Shown here: piece after piece, positions 1-8,277 of the stretch
Layout of the letters: each line of letters begins with the position of its first letter
Position numbering within the stretch: position 1 is the stretch's first letter
DNA from: Streptomyces lincolnensis
GTDB taxonomy: Bacteria; Actinomycetota; Actinomycetes; Streptomycetales; Streptomycetaceae
Direction: 5' to 3'
NCBI RefSeq assembly: GCF_001685355.1
Contig: NZ_CP016438.1
Coordinates: 7,254,001-7,318,000, forward strand
Length of the DNA: 64,000 bases
Notes under the pieces: generated by a model
What the model saw: the letters and a program-made list of their open reading frames with translations, nothing else
The model's database searches: none
What the model was told of the DNA's origin: nothing
Program-made: the position numbers and the translations under genes

Positions 1-2
1 GG

Positions 3-1469
3 ATCACCCGCGCCTGGCAGGGCGTCCGCAGCGGCCGGCACAGCCTGGCCACCTTCACCGGCACCGTCCTGAACGAGGGCGCCGCCGCCTGTCTGCACCC
101 CTCCGGCGCCCGCGACCTGCCGACCCGGCTCGCCCGCCACGATCTCGTGACCGGCCAGGTGCGCCTGGGCACCACGGCCGACGACGCCCGCAACCCGTAC
201 GCCTACCGCGGCACCGGTCTCGGACTCGGCCCCGACCTGCTCGGCACCTCCTTGCTCGCGGTCGGACCGGCCGGCTCCGGCAAGACCGGCACGGTGGTCC
301 GGCCGCTCGCCGAGTCGCTGTGCCTGCACGCCCTCGCCGGCCGCGCCGCCGTCGTCGTGGTCGGCGCCGCGGGCGCGGGGCTCGGCCCGACCGACGCCTA
401 CGACGTCGTCGTACGCATCGGGAATCCGGAATCCGTCTACGACCTCGACCTGTACGGCGGGACGAGCGATCCGGACGAGGCGGCGGCCGTGCTCGCCGAG
501 GCGCTCGTCGGGGACCTCGCCGAGCCCCACCAGGGCGGCGACACCCGCCGGTCCACCACCGTCCTCGCCCAGCTGCTCGGGCCGTTCCGGACGGTCCACG
601 GCCGCTTCCCCTCCGTACCGGAGCTGCGGCAGCTGCTGGACGGCGCGCCGGGGCCGCTGGCCGCGCTGCGCACGGGGCTCCAGGAGGCCGGGCACGAGTC
701 GCTGCTGCGGGAACTGGACGCGCGGGAACGGCAGATGGGGCATCCGGGGGACGTCGGGGGCGTGCTCGCGGATCGTGTCGCGCTGCTCGACCGGCCCGCC
801 TTCGCCGGCTTCTTCGACACCTCCGGGCAGTCGCGGCCGTTCTCGCTGAAGGCGCTGGACCATCCCGTGCGGGTGCGGATCGACCTGCCGCAGCGCGGGC
901 ACGCCGACGCCTCGCGGATGCTGGCGCGCCTGGTGCTCGCCCAGTTCACGGCGAGTGTCGCGGTGCGCGAGGACCGGTCGCTGTTCGCCTGCCTGGTCCT
1001 CGACGACGCCACCGGCGTGGTGACCCCGGAGGCCGTGCGGGGCATCCAGCGGCTGCGGTCGGGCAACGCCGGGGTCGTCCTGACGCTGCGCACCCTGGAC
1101 GACGTACCGAGGCCGCTGCGCGGGCCGCTGCTGGGCGCCATCGGGTGCCGGATGGCGCTGTCCGGGCTCACGCCGTGGGACGGGCAGGACTTCGCCGAGG
1201 TGTGGGGCAAGGAGTGGATCGAGGCACGGGACGTCACCGACCGGCAGATCATCGCCGAGACCCCGGCCGGCAAGGCGCTGCACGCGGTGCGCCGGGTGAT
1301 CACCGGGAAGGCGCCGACCGCGCGGGCGGTGACCGTACGGCAGGTCGAGCGGGAGCGGTGGTCGCCGTCCGAGCTGGCGCACGGGGTGCCGCCGGGGCAC
1401 GCGGTGCTCTCGCTGACCACGGTGAAGGGGGACCACGCGCCGCCGCTGCTGGTGGATCTGCGGGGTTGA
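3..1469 (+). CDS. P-loop ATP-binding protein, TraD/VirD4-like (5' end outside window)
   Basis: The reading frame is open from the first bases of the window, so the gene starts upstream; the GTG at 147 lies in the middle of continuous coding sequence and is probably not the start. A clear Walker A motif, GPAGSGKTG, is encoded near 268-294, and a hydrophobic strand ending in LVLDD (near 988-1005) is a good Walker B. The rest resembles the ATPase core of coupling/TraD-like proteins that Streptomyces genomes carry as 'ATP/GTP-binding protein'. No membrane segment is visible in the part present. It stops about 120 bp before the PucR gene on the same strand. The family assignment is by overall look, not by a search, and the substrate is unknown. 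Confidence 0.65.
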   Translation: MTRAWQGVRSGRHSLATFTGTVLNEGAAACLHPSGARDLPTRLARHDLVTGQVRLGTTADDARNPYAYRGTGLGLGPDLLGTSLLAVGPAGSGKTGTVVRPLAESLCLHALAGRAAVVVVGAAGAGLGPTDAYDVVVRIGNPESVYDLDLYGGTSDPDEAAAVLAEALVGDLAEPHQGGDTRRSTTVLAQLLGPFRTVHGRFPSVPELRQLLDGAPGPLAALRTGLQEAGHESLLRELDARERQMGHPGDVGGVLADRVALLDRPAFAGFFDTSGQSRPFSLKALDHPVRVRIDLPQRGHADASRMLARLVLAQFTASVAVREDRSLFACLVLDDATGVVTPEAVRGIQRLRSGNAGVVLTLRTLDDVPRPLRGPLLGAIGCRMALSGLTPWDGQDFAEVWGKEWIEARDVTDRQIIAETPAGKALHAVRRVITGKAPTARAVTVRQVERERWSPSELAHGVPPGHAVLSLTTVKGDHAPPLLVDLRG

Positions 1470-1590
1470 GCGGTGCGGGGTGACCGTACAGTGAGGCAGA
1501 ATCGTCACAGGCCGTTCATACGTGGCGGCCAAAAGTGCACAAGGATCACGACGGTCTCACCTCCCGCGGTCACTCCTCCCTGAAGGCCTC

Positions 1591-3273
1591 ATGCCCCCCA
1601 CGCTCGCCTCGCTCGTCCACCACTCCGCGCTGAAGCTGACCGTGCGGGCGGGGGAGGACCGCCTGGACGTGCCGGTCCGCTGGGCGCACGTCAGCGAGCT
1701 CGCCGACCCCGTCCCCTACATGGAGGGCGGGGAACTGCTGCTGATCACCGCCCTCAAGCTGGACGCCGAGGACCCGGACGTGATGGCCCGGTACGTCAAG
1801 CGTCTGGTCGGGGCCGGGGTGGTCGGGCTCGGCTTCGCCGTCGGCGTCAACTACGACGAGATCCCGGCCGCCCTCGTGGCGGCGGCCGAGCAGGAGGGGC
1901 TGCCCCTGCTGGAGGTGCCGCGGCGCACACCCTTCCTCGCGATCAGCAAGGCCGTGTCGGCGGCGATCGCGGCCGACCAGTACCGGTCGGTGACGGCGGG
2001 CTTCGCCGCCCAGCGCGAGCTGACCAGGCAGGCGCTCACCGACGGCCCGGAGGGTCTGCTGAGCGCCCTCGCGGGCCAGGTCGACGGATGGGCGGCGCTC
2101 TACGACGCGTCCGGCGCCGTCGTCGCCACGGCGCCGGAGTGGGCGGGGCGGCGGGCCGCCCGGCTGACGGCGGACGTCGAACGGCTGCGGGAGCGGCCCG
2201 CGCCCGCCTCCTCGGTCGTGGGGGACCCGGACCACGAGGACCGCGTCGAGCTGCACTCCCTGGGCACGGGCCGGCGCGCCCGGGCTGCCCTGGCGGTGGG
2301 GACGGCGGCGGCACTCGGGACGGCCGAGCGGTACGCCGTGCACTCGGCCATCGCGCTGCTGACCCTGACCACCGAACGCTCCCGGTCCCTGCACGCGGCC
2401 GAGCAGCGGGTCGGGGCGGCGGTGCTGCGCATGCTGCTCGCCGGGGAGCCGGACCACGCGCGGGCGGTGGCCGGTGACCTGTACGGGGAGCTGCTGGACG
2501 CGCCGTTCCGGATGATCGTCGCCGAGGCGGGCTCCTCGGCATCGGCGGCGCGGGTCCGGGCCGAGGGACACACGGACGCGCCGCCCACCCGGTCGACCGC
2601 GGCGACGCTCGCCGCCGCGGACCCGGCCGGTGATCCGCTCGCCGCGCTCACCGAGGTCATGGAGTCGGCGGCGGCGCGGGCCGGGGAAGCCGTGCTGGTC
2701 GTCCCGGAGAACGGGGGCGGCGCGAGCGAACGGCTGGTGGTGCTCGCGGCGGACGGCGGGGCCGCGGTGAGCGCGTGCGGGGAGTACGCCCAGGCGCTGG
2801 AGGCCGCGCGGGCCGGGACGGAGGAGCGCGCGGCGGGCGAGGACGAGGACGAACTCGTCGTCGGACTGTCGGCACCGGCCGGGCCGATCGCCGCGGCGGC
2901 CGCCTACAAACAGGCCGAGCAGGCGCTGTCGGTGGCCCGGCGCAGGGGGCGGGTGTGCGTCGAGCACGAGCAGATGGCGGCCGGGTCCGTGCTGCCGCTG
3001 CTGGCCGACGACGCGGTGAAGGCCTTCGCGGACGGGCTGCTGCGGCCCCTGTACGAGCACGACGCGCGCGGCCGGGGCGACCTGATCGCCTCCCTGCGGG
3101 CCTGGCTGTCCCGGCACGGGCAGTGGGACACGGCGGCCGCGGATCTGGGGGTGCACCGGCACACGCTGCGCTACCGGATGCGGCGGGTGGAGGAGATCCT
3201 GGGGCGGTCGCTGGACGATGCGGATGTGCGGATGGAGCTGTGGCTGGCGTTGAAGGCTACGTCGGCGGAGTGA
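1591..3273 (+). CDS. PucR-family transcriptional regulator
   Basis: A 560-residue regulator. The N-terminal 130 residues match the PucR-type sensor domain (start MPPTLASLVHH, then WAHVSELADP and GGELLLIT). The middle is a GGDEF-like/CdaR-type region. The last 60 residues are the PucR helix-turn-helix with the typical DLGVHRHTLRYRMRRVEEILG. The frame is open up to 1522, but I place the start at the ATG at 1591 because the conserved domain begins there and GAAGG lies just upstream. PucR proteins control purine, amine or amino-acid catabolism genes. The aldehyde dehydrogenase 230 bp downstream on the same strand is a plausible target (inference). No operator can be defined from the sequence. Confidence 0.85.
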   Translation: MPPTLASLVHHSALKLTVRAGEDRLDVPVRWAHVSELADPVPYMEGGELLLITALKLDAEDPDVMARYVKRLVGAGVVGLGFAVGVNYDEIPAALVAAAEQEGLPLLEVPRRTPFLAISKAVSAAIAADQYRSVTAGFAAQRELTRQALTDGPEGLLSALAGQVDGWAALYDASGAVVATAPEWAGRRAARLTADVERLRERPAPASSVVGDPDHEDRVELHSLGTGRRARAALAVGTAAALGTAERYAVHSAIALLTLTTERSRSLHAAEQRVGAAVLRMLLAGEPDHARAVAGDLYGELLDAPFRMIVAEAGSSASAARVRAEGHTDAPPTRSTAATLAAADPAGDPLAALTEVMESAAARAGEAVLVVPENGGGASERLVVLAADGGAAVSACGEYAQALEAARAGTEERAAGEDEDELVVGLSAPAGPIAAAAAYKQAEQALSVARRRGRVCVEHEQMAAGSVLPLLADDAVKAFADGLLRPLYEHDARGRGDLIASLRAWLSRHGQWDTAAADLGVHRHTLRYRMRRVEEILGRSLDDADVRMELWLALKATSAE

Positions 3274-3350
3274 CGTCGGCGGAGTAGCGGGCCTGTGTCG
3301 GTGTGGCCGCCGGGGTGTTTTCGCCCCTGCCGCCCCTACCCGTCCCATCC

Positions 3351-3421
3351 CTGGGGGCTGCGCCCCCAGACCCCGCTGTCGGCCCTTAAGGGGCCTCGTC
3401 CTCAAACGCCGGACGGGCTGA
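3351..3421. repeat. dispersed intergenic repeat, copy 1
   Basis: Intergenic element with two hairpins: an 8-bp stem CTGGGGGC/GCCCCCAG with a 3-nt loop (3351-3369) and GGCCC-TTAAG-GGGCC (3381-3395). It then reads CCTCGTCCTCAAACGCCGGA and CGGGCTGA. A nearly identical copy lies in inverse orientation at 34370-34442. Elements of this type are common between Streptomyces genes. The hairpins could end PucR transcription. Confidence 0.75.
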
Positions 3422-3493
3422 AATGGACGCGCCGGAGTGGTATTCGCGCCCACTGCTCCACCTCGGACAAATATGCCTCGCCCGCCCCACCCC

Positions 3494-3499
3494 TACCGT
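3494..3499 (+). promoter_or_regulatory. -10-like element of a probable leaderless promoter
   Basis: TACCGT lies exactly 6 nt before the ATG at 3506 and no Shine-Dalgarno sequence precedes that ATG. The same geometry is seen for dxr and for the acetyltransferase gene at 35502. It suggests that transcription starts at or next to the ATG. The -35 region is not convincing. Confidence 0.4.
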
Positions 3500-3505
3500 G
3501 GACCC

Positions 3506-4951
3506 ATGACTTCCACCCACGCCTTCTGGCTCGCCGGCCGCCAGGCCACCGGCGAGGACACCTTCGACGTCACCTCCCCGTGGGACGGCCGCCTCGTCGG
3601 CAGGGTCGCCGTGCCGACGGACGGGCAGATCGAGGAGGCGGTGGCCGCCGCGTACGCCGTGCGGGAGGACTTCGCGGCGACACCGGCCCATGTGCGCGCC
3701 GCCGCCCTCGACCATGTGAGCCGGCGGCTCGTCGAGCGCACCGAGGAGATCGCGCGGCTGATCTCCGCCGAGAACGGCAAGCCGGTCAAGTGGGCGCGGG
3801 GTGAGGTCGGCCGCGCGGTCTCGGTGTTCCGGTTCGCGGCCGAGGAGGCCCGGCGGTTCAACGGCGGCGAGGCCCAGCGGCTCGACACCGACGCGGGCGG
3901 CCAGGGCCGCCTCGCCCTGACCCGGCGGTTCCCGAAGGGTGCCGTCCTCGGCATCGCGCCCTTCAACTTCCCCCTCAACCTGTGCGCCCACAAGATCGCC
4001 CCGGCGATCGCGGCCGGCGCGCCGATCATCCTGAAGCCCGCCCCGGCCACCCCGCTCTCCGGCCTCGTCATCGGTGAGCTGCTCGCCGAGACCGAGCTGC
4101 CGGCCGGTGCCTGGAGCATCCTGCCCGTCCCGAACGACCGGATGCCCGCCCTCGTCCAGGACGAGCGGCTGCCCGTGATCTCCTTCACCGGTTCCGAGAA
4201 GGTCGGCTACGCGATCATGGACTCGGTGCCGCGCAAGCACTGCACGCTGGAGCTGGGCGGCAACGGCGCGGCCGTCGTCCTCGGGGACTACGCGAGCGAC
4301 GAGGACCTCGACTGGGCCGCCACCCGCATCGCCACCTTCTCCAACTACCAGGGCGGGCAGTCCTGCATCTCGGTGCAGCGGGTCATCGCCGACGCGTCGG
4401 TGTACGACCGGCTCCTGCCCCGGATCGTCGCCGCCGTCGAGGCCCAGGTCACCGGTGATCCGGGTGACGACGCGACCGATGTGGGCCCGCTGGTCAGTGA
4501 GGACGCGGCCCGGCGCGTCGAGGCGTGGGTGCAGGAAGCGGTCGAGGCGGGCGCGAGCCTGCTGACCGGCGGCAAGCGCGACGGCGCCTCCTACGCGCCG
4601 ACCGTCCTCACCGACGTGCCGGCGGACACCACCCTCTCCTGCGAGGAGGTCTTCGGGCCCGTCCTCACCGTGCAGAAGGCGGACGGGGAGGCGGCGGCCT
4701 TCGCGGCCGTCAACGCCTCCAAGTACGGCCTCCAGGCAGGGGTGTTCACCCACGACCTGCAGGCCGCCTTCCGTGCCCACCGCGCTCTCGAGGTCGGCGG
4801 TGTCGTCATCGGCGACGTGCCCTCCTACCGCGCCGACCAGATGCCCTACGGCGGCGTCAAGCAGTCCGGGGTCGGCCGGGAAGGCGTGAAGTTCGCGATG
4901 GACGACTACACGTACGAGCGGGTGCTGGTCCTCACCGGACTCGCCCTCTAG
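3506..4951 (+). CDS. aldehyde dehydrogenase family protein
   Basis: A 481-residue NAD(P)-dependent aldehyde dehydrogenase of normal family length. Visible motifs: the substrate/cofactor strand GIAPFNFPLNL, KPAPATPLSG, the Rossmann turn FTGSEKVG, the general-base region LELGGNGAAVVL (Glu near residue 249) and the catalytic cysteine in GGQSCISVQRV (near residue 286), then EEVFGPVL near the C-terminus. All catalytic residues expected for the family are present. The ATG at 3506 is chosen because the ALDH domain begins right after it and a -10-like box lies 6 nt upstream. The neighbouring PucR regulator hints at a role in amine or amino-acid breakdown, but the substrate cannot be read from the sequence. 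Confidence 0.9.
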   Translation: MTSTHAFWLAGRQATGEDTFDVTSPWDGRLVGRVAVPTDGQIEEAVAAAYAVREDFAATPAHVRAAALDHVSRRLVERTEEIARLISAENGKPVKWARGEVGRAVSVFRFAAEEARRFNGGEAQRLDTDAGGQGRLALTRRFPKGAVLGIAPFNFPLNLCAHKIAPAIAAGAPIILKPAPATPLSGLVIGELLAETELPAGAWSILPVPNDRMPALVQDERLPVISFTGSEKVGYAIMDSVPRKHCTLELGGNGAAVVLGDYASDEDLDWAATRIATFSNYQGGQSCISVQRVIADASVYDRLLPRIVAAVEAQVTGDPGDDATDVGPLVSEDAARRVEAWVQEAVEAGASLLTGGKRDGASYAPTVLTDVPADTTLSCEEVFGPVLTVQKADGEAAAFAAVNASKYGLQAGVFTHDLQAAFRAHRALEVGGVVIGDVPSYRADQMPYGGVKQSGVGREGVKFAMDDYTYERVLVLTGLAL

Positions 4952-4997
4952 GCCGATCCGGTGCGCTCCGGGCCGATCCGGCGTGCACCCCCCTAGC

Positions 4998-5015
4998 TAA
5001 TGGGAACCATTTTCA
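4998..5015. promoter_or_regulatory. Zur-box-like imperfect palindrome
   Basis: TAATGGGAACCATTTTCA; on the other strand TGAAAATGGTTCCCATTA. It resembles the TGAAAAT-n-ATTTTCA operators of the zinc regulator Zur in actinobacteria, but one arm is degraded (GGGAAC instead of GAAAAT). It lies between two convergent genes, directly before a terminator hairpin, so it has no obvious gene to control. Possibly a relic or chance match. Confidence 0.25.
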
Positions 5016-5028
5016 GATAGGGTCCCCG

Positions 5029-5068
5029 AAGGGGTCCGGCACCGATGCCTTCCGGTGCCGGGCCCCTT
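5029..5068. terminator. long hairpin terminator between convergent ALDH and GH3 genes
   Basis: The arm at 5029-5044 (AAGGGGTCCGGCACCG) pairs with the arm at 5053-5068 over 16 bp with one G-U type mismatch and an 8-nt loop. It lies 78 bp after the ALDH stop and 26 bp before the GH3 stop on the other strand, so it can serve both. There is no U-tract, as usual in Streptomyces. Confidence 0.75.
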
Positions 5069-5093
5069 CCTTGCGTCGGCCTCGTCCGGACCC

Positions 5094-7928
5094 TCAACCG
5101 GAGAAGCCGACGTGCGCGAGCCGCAGCGGGCCGCGCAGTCCGACGCGCAGATCGCGCACACCCTCGACGGTCAGAGTGGCGCCGAGCGCGGTGTAGTCGT
5201 ACGGGCCGCCGGACCCGCTCGCCGTCAGTTCCGCGAGCACCGGGCCGCCGTCGACCGACAGCTCGACCGTGCCCTCGCCCGCCACGGTCACCGTCACCTC
5301 GGCAGCGCCGGTCCCGAAGTCGCAGGCACGGTAGAGCAGTTCACCGGCCAGACCCGGAACCGCCGTCACCGCGTCGCCCTCCGTCTTCGTCCGGTCGACG
5401 ATCTCGATGCCGCTCTGCTCGTCGAAGTCGGCCGCGTCCAGACCCCGTGCAAGGACGGCACGCGGCGCGCCGGGCTCGCCGTCGAGCGACATGGTCGTCC
5501 GTAGGCGGACGTCCTCGCTGGAGGCGCCGGCCAGGATGTCGTACGGGCCCGGTTCCAGACGCCAGTCGCCCCGGGCCACGTCCCAGAACTCCAGGGCGTG
5601 CAACGGGACCTCGAAGGCCAGCTCCGCCCGGGCGCCGGGCGCCAGCGCGACCCGGCGGTGGGCCAGCAGCTGCCGGCGCGGACGCGGGAGCGCCGGGTCC
5701 GCGGCGCGGGCGTAGACCTGGGCGACCTCGTCGGCCTCCCGGTCCCCGGTGTTCGTGACCGTGAAGGACACGTGGAGCGTGCCGTCCTCGACGCGGGTCG
5801 CGAGGTCGCCGTAGGAGAAGGACGCGTACGACAGCCCGTGCCCGAAGGGGAACAGCGGGGTGCCCTCGAAGTACAGGTAGGTCTGGCGGCCGCCGATCAC
5901 GTCGTAGTCGAGGAGGTCGGGCAGGTCGGCGTCGTCGGCGTACCAGGTCTGCGGGAGGCGGCCGGCGGGGGAGACGTCGCCGGCCAGGACGCGGGCGAGG
6001 GCGGTGCCGGCCGCCTGGCCGCCGTGGGCCGTCCACAGCACCGCGGGCAGCGCCGTGGTGTCGACCGCGTACGGGTACGCCGAGACCAGCGCGAGGACGG
6101 TGTTCGGGTTGGCCGCGCGCGCCGCGCGCAGCAGGCGCTCCTGGTGTGCGGGCAGCCGCAGCGTAGTGCGGTCCTCGGTCTCGCGGCCGTGGATGTGCGG
6201 GTCGTTGCCCGCGACCACCAGGACCACGTCGGCCTCGGCAGTGACCCTGGTCACTGCGTCCTCGCCGCGTTCGACGACGATGAGCTCGAACGTTTCCGGA
6301 TTCTCGTCGGCAACCTTTACTCCGTCGGCGGAGACAGAGACGTGGCGACCCGTACCGACATGCCTGAGGAGGTGTCCGTCACCGTGCGGTTCCAGACGGA
6401 ACGTCTCCTGGACGACCCAGCCCCCCGGCTGGTCGGCGGAGGCGCGGAGGAAGCCGTCCTCGGCGACCGAGAGATAGCGGCCGTCGGGTGCGCGCAGCGT
6501 CAGGGTGCCCTCGCCCCAGTCGATCAGCGCGAACTCGGTGCCGGCCGGGTCGGTGGTGAGCGGGGGCAGGTCGGTGCGGCCCGCGAGCAGCGCCGGGTCC
6601 AGGGCGCCCTCGGCACCGCGCGCCTCGTCGGCGGCGCCGTCCGCGGCGGGCACATGCAGGAACGTGCCTTCACCGGTCCTGAGCAGGACCCGGTCCACAC
6701 CCTCCGCGAACTCCACCCGCTCGGCGCCGAACCGCTCGTACAGCCCCTCCAGCGGGGTCGAGCGGTGGATGAGGGTGCCGCTGTACCAGTCGAGCTTGCA
6801 CTCGTCGGCGAGCAGACCGACCACCGCGATCCGGGAATCCCGCGCGAGGGGCAGCGTCCCGTCGTTCTTGAGCAGGACGATCGCCTGCTCGGCGGCCTCC
6901 CGGGCGAGCTCGCGGTGCGCCGGGGTGTCGAAGTCCTTGGCGTCGGCGTGCGGGTCGTGGTCCGGGTCGAACTCGCCGAGCCGGAAGCGGACCGAGAGCT
7001 GGCGCCGGACGGCCGTGTCGATGTCGGCCTCGGTCAGCAGGCCCCGCTCGTGGGCCCTCTTGAGGCGCCCGATCATCTGCGAGCTGTCCGTGCCGTGGTC
7101 GGTGAAGCTGTCGACGCCGGCCCGGAGGGAGGCCGCGGTGGCCTCCTCGTGGGTGTCGAAGTAGTGCTCGTGGTCGACCAGGTTGCTGGGCGCGCCCGCG
7201 TCCGAGCAGACCAGCAGCTCCTCCTCGGTCCAGGCGCGCAGGTGCTCGCGCAGATACGGCGAGACATGGTTCGGACGGCCGTTGACCAGGTTGTACGCCG
7301 GCATCACTCCGGCCACCGCGCCCGCCTCGACGGTCTCGCGGAAGGCCCGCATGTCGTACTCGTGCAGCACGCGCGGGCGGACCGAGCTGGACGAGGTGGC
7401 CCGGTCCGTCTCGTTGTTGTGCGCCAGCCAGTGCTTGAGCACCGGGGCCGTGCGCCAGTACGTCGGGTGGTCGCCGCGCAGTCCCCGCGTGTACGCGGTG
7501 GCGATGGCCGAGGTGAGTTTCGGGTCCTCCGAGTAGCCCTCCTCGTTGCGGCCCCACAGCGGGTGCCTCAGGAGGTTGACGGTGGGCGCCCAGACGTTCA
7601 GGCCCACGCGGTCGTCGTGGGCGCGCAGCGCCCGGACCTCCTTGGACACCGCCTCGCCGACCCGTCGTACGAGATCCGTGTTCCAGGTCGCGCCCAGGCC
7701 CACGGCCTGCGGGAACACGGTGGCCGGGCCCATCCAGGCGACGCCGTGCAGGGCCTCCTGGCCGGTGCGGAAGGCGTCGACGCCGAGACGGTCGACGGCG
7801 GGGGCGAACTGGTGCAGGAAGGCGGTCTTCTCGTCGAGGGTCAGCCGCGACAGCAGATCGTCGATGCGCTTCGCGAACGGCAGGCTCGGATCGCGGAAAG
7901 GCGGCGTGGGCGGCGTGTGTGCGGTCAC
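5094..7928 (-). CDS. GH3 beta-glucosidase-type glycosidase with inserted beta-trefoil-like domain
   Basis: A 944-residue family 3 glycoside hydrolase, probably cytoplasmic since no signal peptide is seen. N-terminal (beta/alpha)8 domain: KRIDDLLSRLTLDEK, GLNVWAPTVNLLRHPLWGRNEEGYSEDP, KHWLAHN, and the nucleophile region LLVCSDAGAP (Asp near residue 243). The second domain begins at EAAEQAIVLLKNDGTLPL. Residues about 462-550 are an extra module with TLTLRAPDGRYLSVAEDG and HLLRHVGTGRHVSVSADG, which looks like a fascin/ricin-like beta-trefoil placed where many GH3 enzymes carry PA14. A C-terminal fibronectin-III-like domain follows. The start is GTG at 7928 with AAAGGGAA upstream. A perfect operator palindrome lies 37 bp upstream. 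Likely role: removing glucose from de-xylosylated xyloglucan oligosaccharides (inference from context); beta-xylosidase or other beta-glycosidase activity is possible. Confidence 0.85.
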   Translation of the reverse strand: MTAHTPPTPPFRDPSLPFAKRIDDLLSRLTLDEKTAFLHQFAPAVDRLGVDAFRTGQEALHGVAWMGPATVFPQAVGLGATWNTDLVRRVGEAVSKEVRALRAHDDRVGLNVWAPTVNLLRHPLWGRNEEGYSEDPKLTSAIATAYTRGLRGDHPTYWRTAPVLKHWLAHNNETDRATSSSSVRPRVLHEYDMRAFRETVEAGAVAGVMPAYNLVNGRPNHVSPYLREHLRAWTEEELLVCSDAGAPSNLVDHEHYFDTHEEATAASLRAGVDSFTDHGTDSSQMIGRLKRAHERGLLTEADIDTAVRRQLSVRFRLGEFDPDHDPHADAKDFDTPAHRELAREAAEQAIVLLKNDGTLPLARDSRIAVVGLLADECKLDWYSGTLIHRSTPLEGLYERFGAERVEFAEGVDRVLLRTGEGTFLHVPAADGAADEARGAEGALDPALLAGRTDLPPLTTDPAGTEFALIDWGEGTLTLRAPDGRYLSVAEDGFLRASADQPGGWVVQETFRLEPHGDGHLLRHVGTGRHVSVSADGVKVADENPETFELIVVERGEDAVTRVTAEADVVLVVAGNDPHIHGRETEDRTTLRLPAHQERLLRAARAANPNTVLALVSAYPYAVDTTALPAVLWTAHGGQAAGTALARVLAGDVSPAGRLPQTWYADDADLPDLLDYDVIGGRQTYLYFEGTPLFPFGHGLSYASFSYGDLATRVEDGTLHVSFTVTNTGDREADEVAQVYARAADPALPRPRRQLLAHRRVALAPGARAELAFEVPLHALEFWDVARGDWRLEPGPYDILAGASSEDVRLRTTMSLDGEPGAPRAVLARGLDAADFDEQSGIEIVDRTKTEGDAVTAVPGLAGELLYRACDFGTGAAEVTVTVAGEGTVELSVDGGPVLAELTASGSGGPYDYTALGATLTVEGVRDLRVGLRGPLRLAHVGFSG

Positions 7929-7964
7929 GTGGGGTTCCCTTTGCTGTGGAGCGGCGACGCGCTT

Positions 7965-7978
7965 TCGAAGCGCTTCGA
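7965..7978. promoter_or_regulatory. LacI-type operator upstream of GH3 gene
   Basis: TCGAAGCGCTTCGA, a perfect 14-bp palindrome 37 bp before the GH3 start codon. The same core occurs before the transporter operon and twice before the lacI gene of this locus. The even palindrome with a central CG fits LacI-family operators. The 349-bp divergent region 7929-8277 holds this site, the site at 8147-8160 and presumably both promoters. Confidence 0.75.
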
Positions 7979-8146
7979 TGCTGATTCGATGCGGGGGTGG
8001 GTGTCAAGAGACCCCCGGGCAACAAGTCCGACTCCTGACCGTTATTTCAAGGGAGTCACGAGACGGATCGGCGGGGCCATGGCTCCGAGGAATCTTGGAT
8101 ACGACCCTTGTGCACCCCTGGGTGTTCACTTAACCTCACAGCAACA

Positions 8147-8160
8147 TCGAAGCGCTTCGA
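8147..8160. promoter_or_regulatory. LacI-type operator upstream of transporter operon
   Basis: TCGAAGCGCTTCGA again, identical to the site at 7965-7978, 117 bp upstream of the binding-protein gene start at 8278. The two identical sites are 182 bp apart in the divergent region, so looping between them is conceivable but not shown. Confidence 0.75.
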
Positions 8161-8277
8161 CTACCGGAACCCAGTGCCTGGTCGAAGGAACGCTTCAGCT
8201 CAGCCAGTTCCACTCAAGACACCGCAGCCGACGGCTCCACCGCCGGGTGTCCTGGTGCGCCATGAAGGGTTGACGCA

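Noticed and set aside
147..149. GTG as start of the first gene
   Set aside because: Coding-like sequence in the same frame continues to the window edge, so the true start is most likely upstream of the window.
5598..8273. Open plus-strand frame of 891 codons opposite the GH3 gene
   Set aside because: It is antisense to a gene with full GH3 motifs; its product is a low-complexity Arg/Gly/Val-rich sequence without any domain, as expected from GC-rich codon bias.
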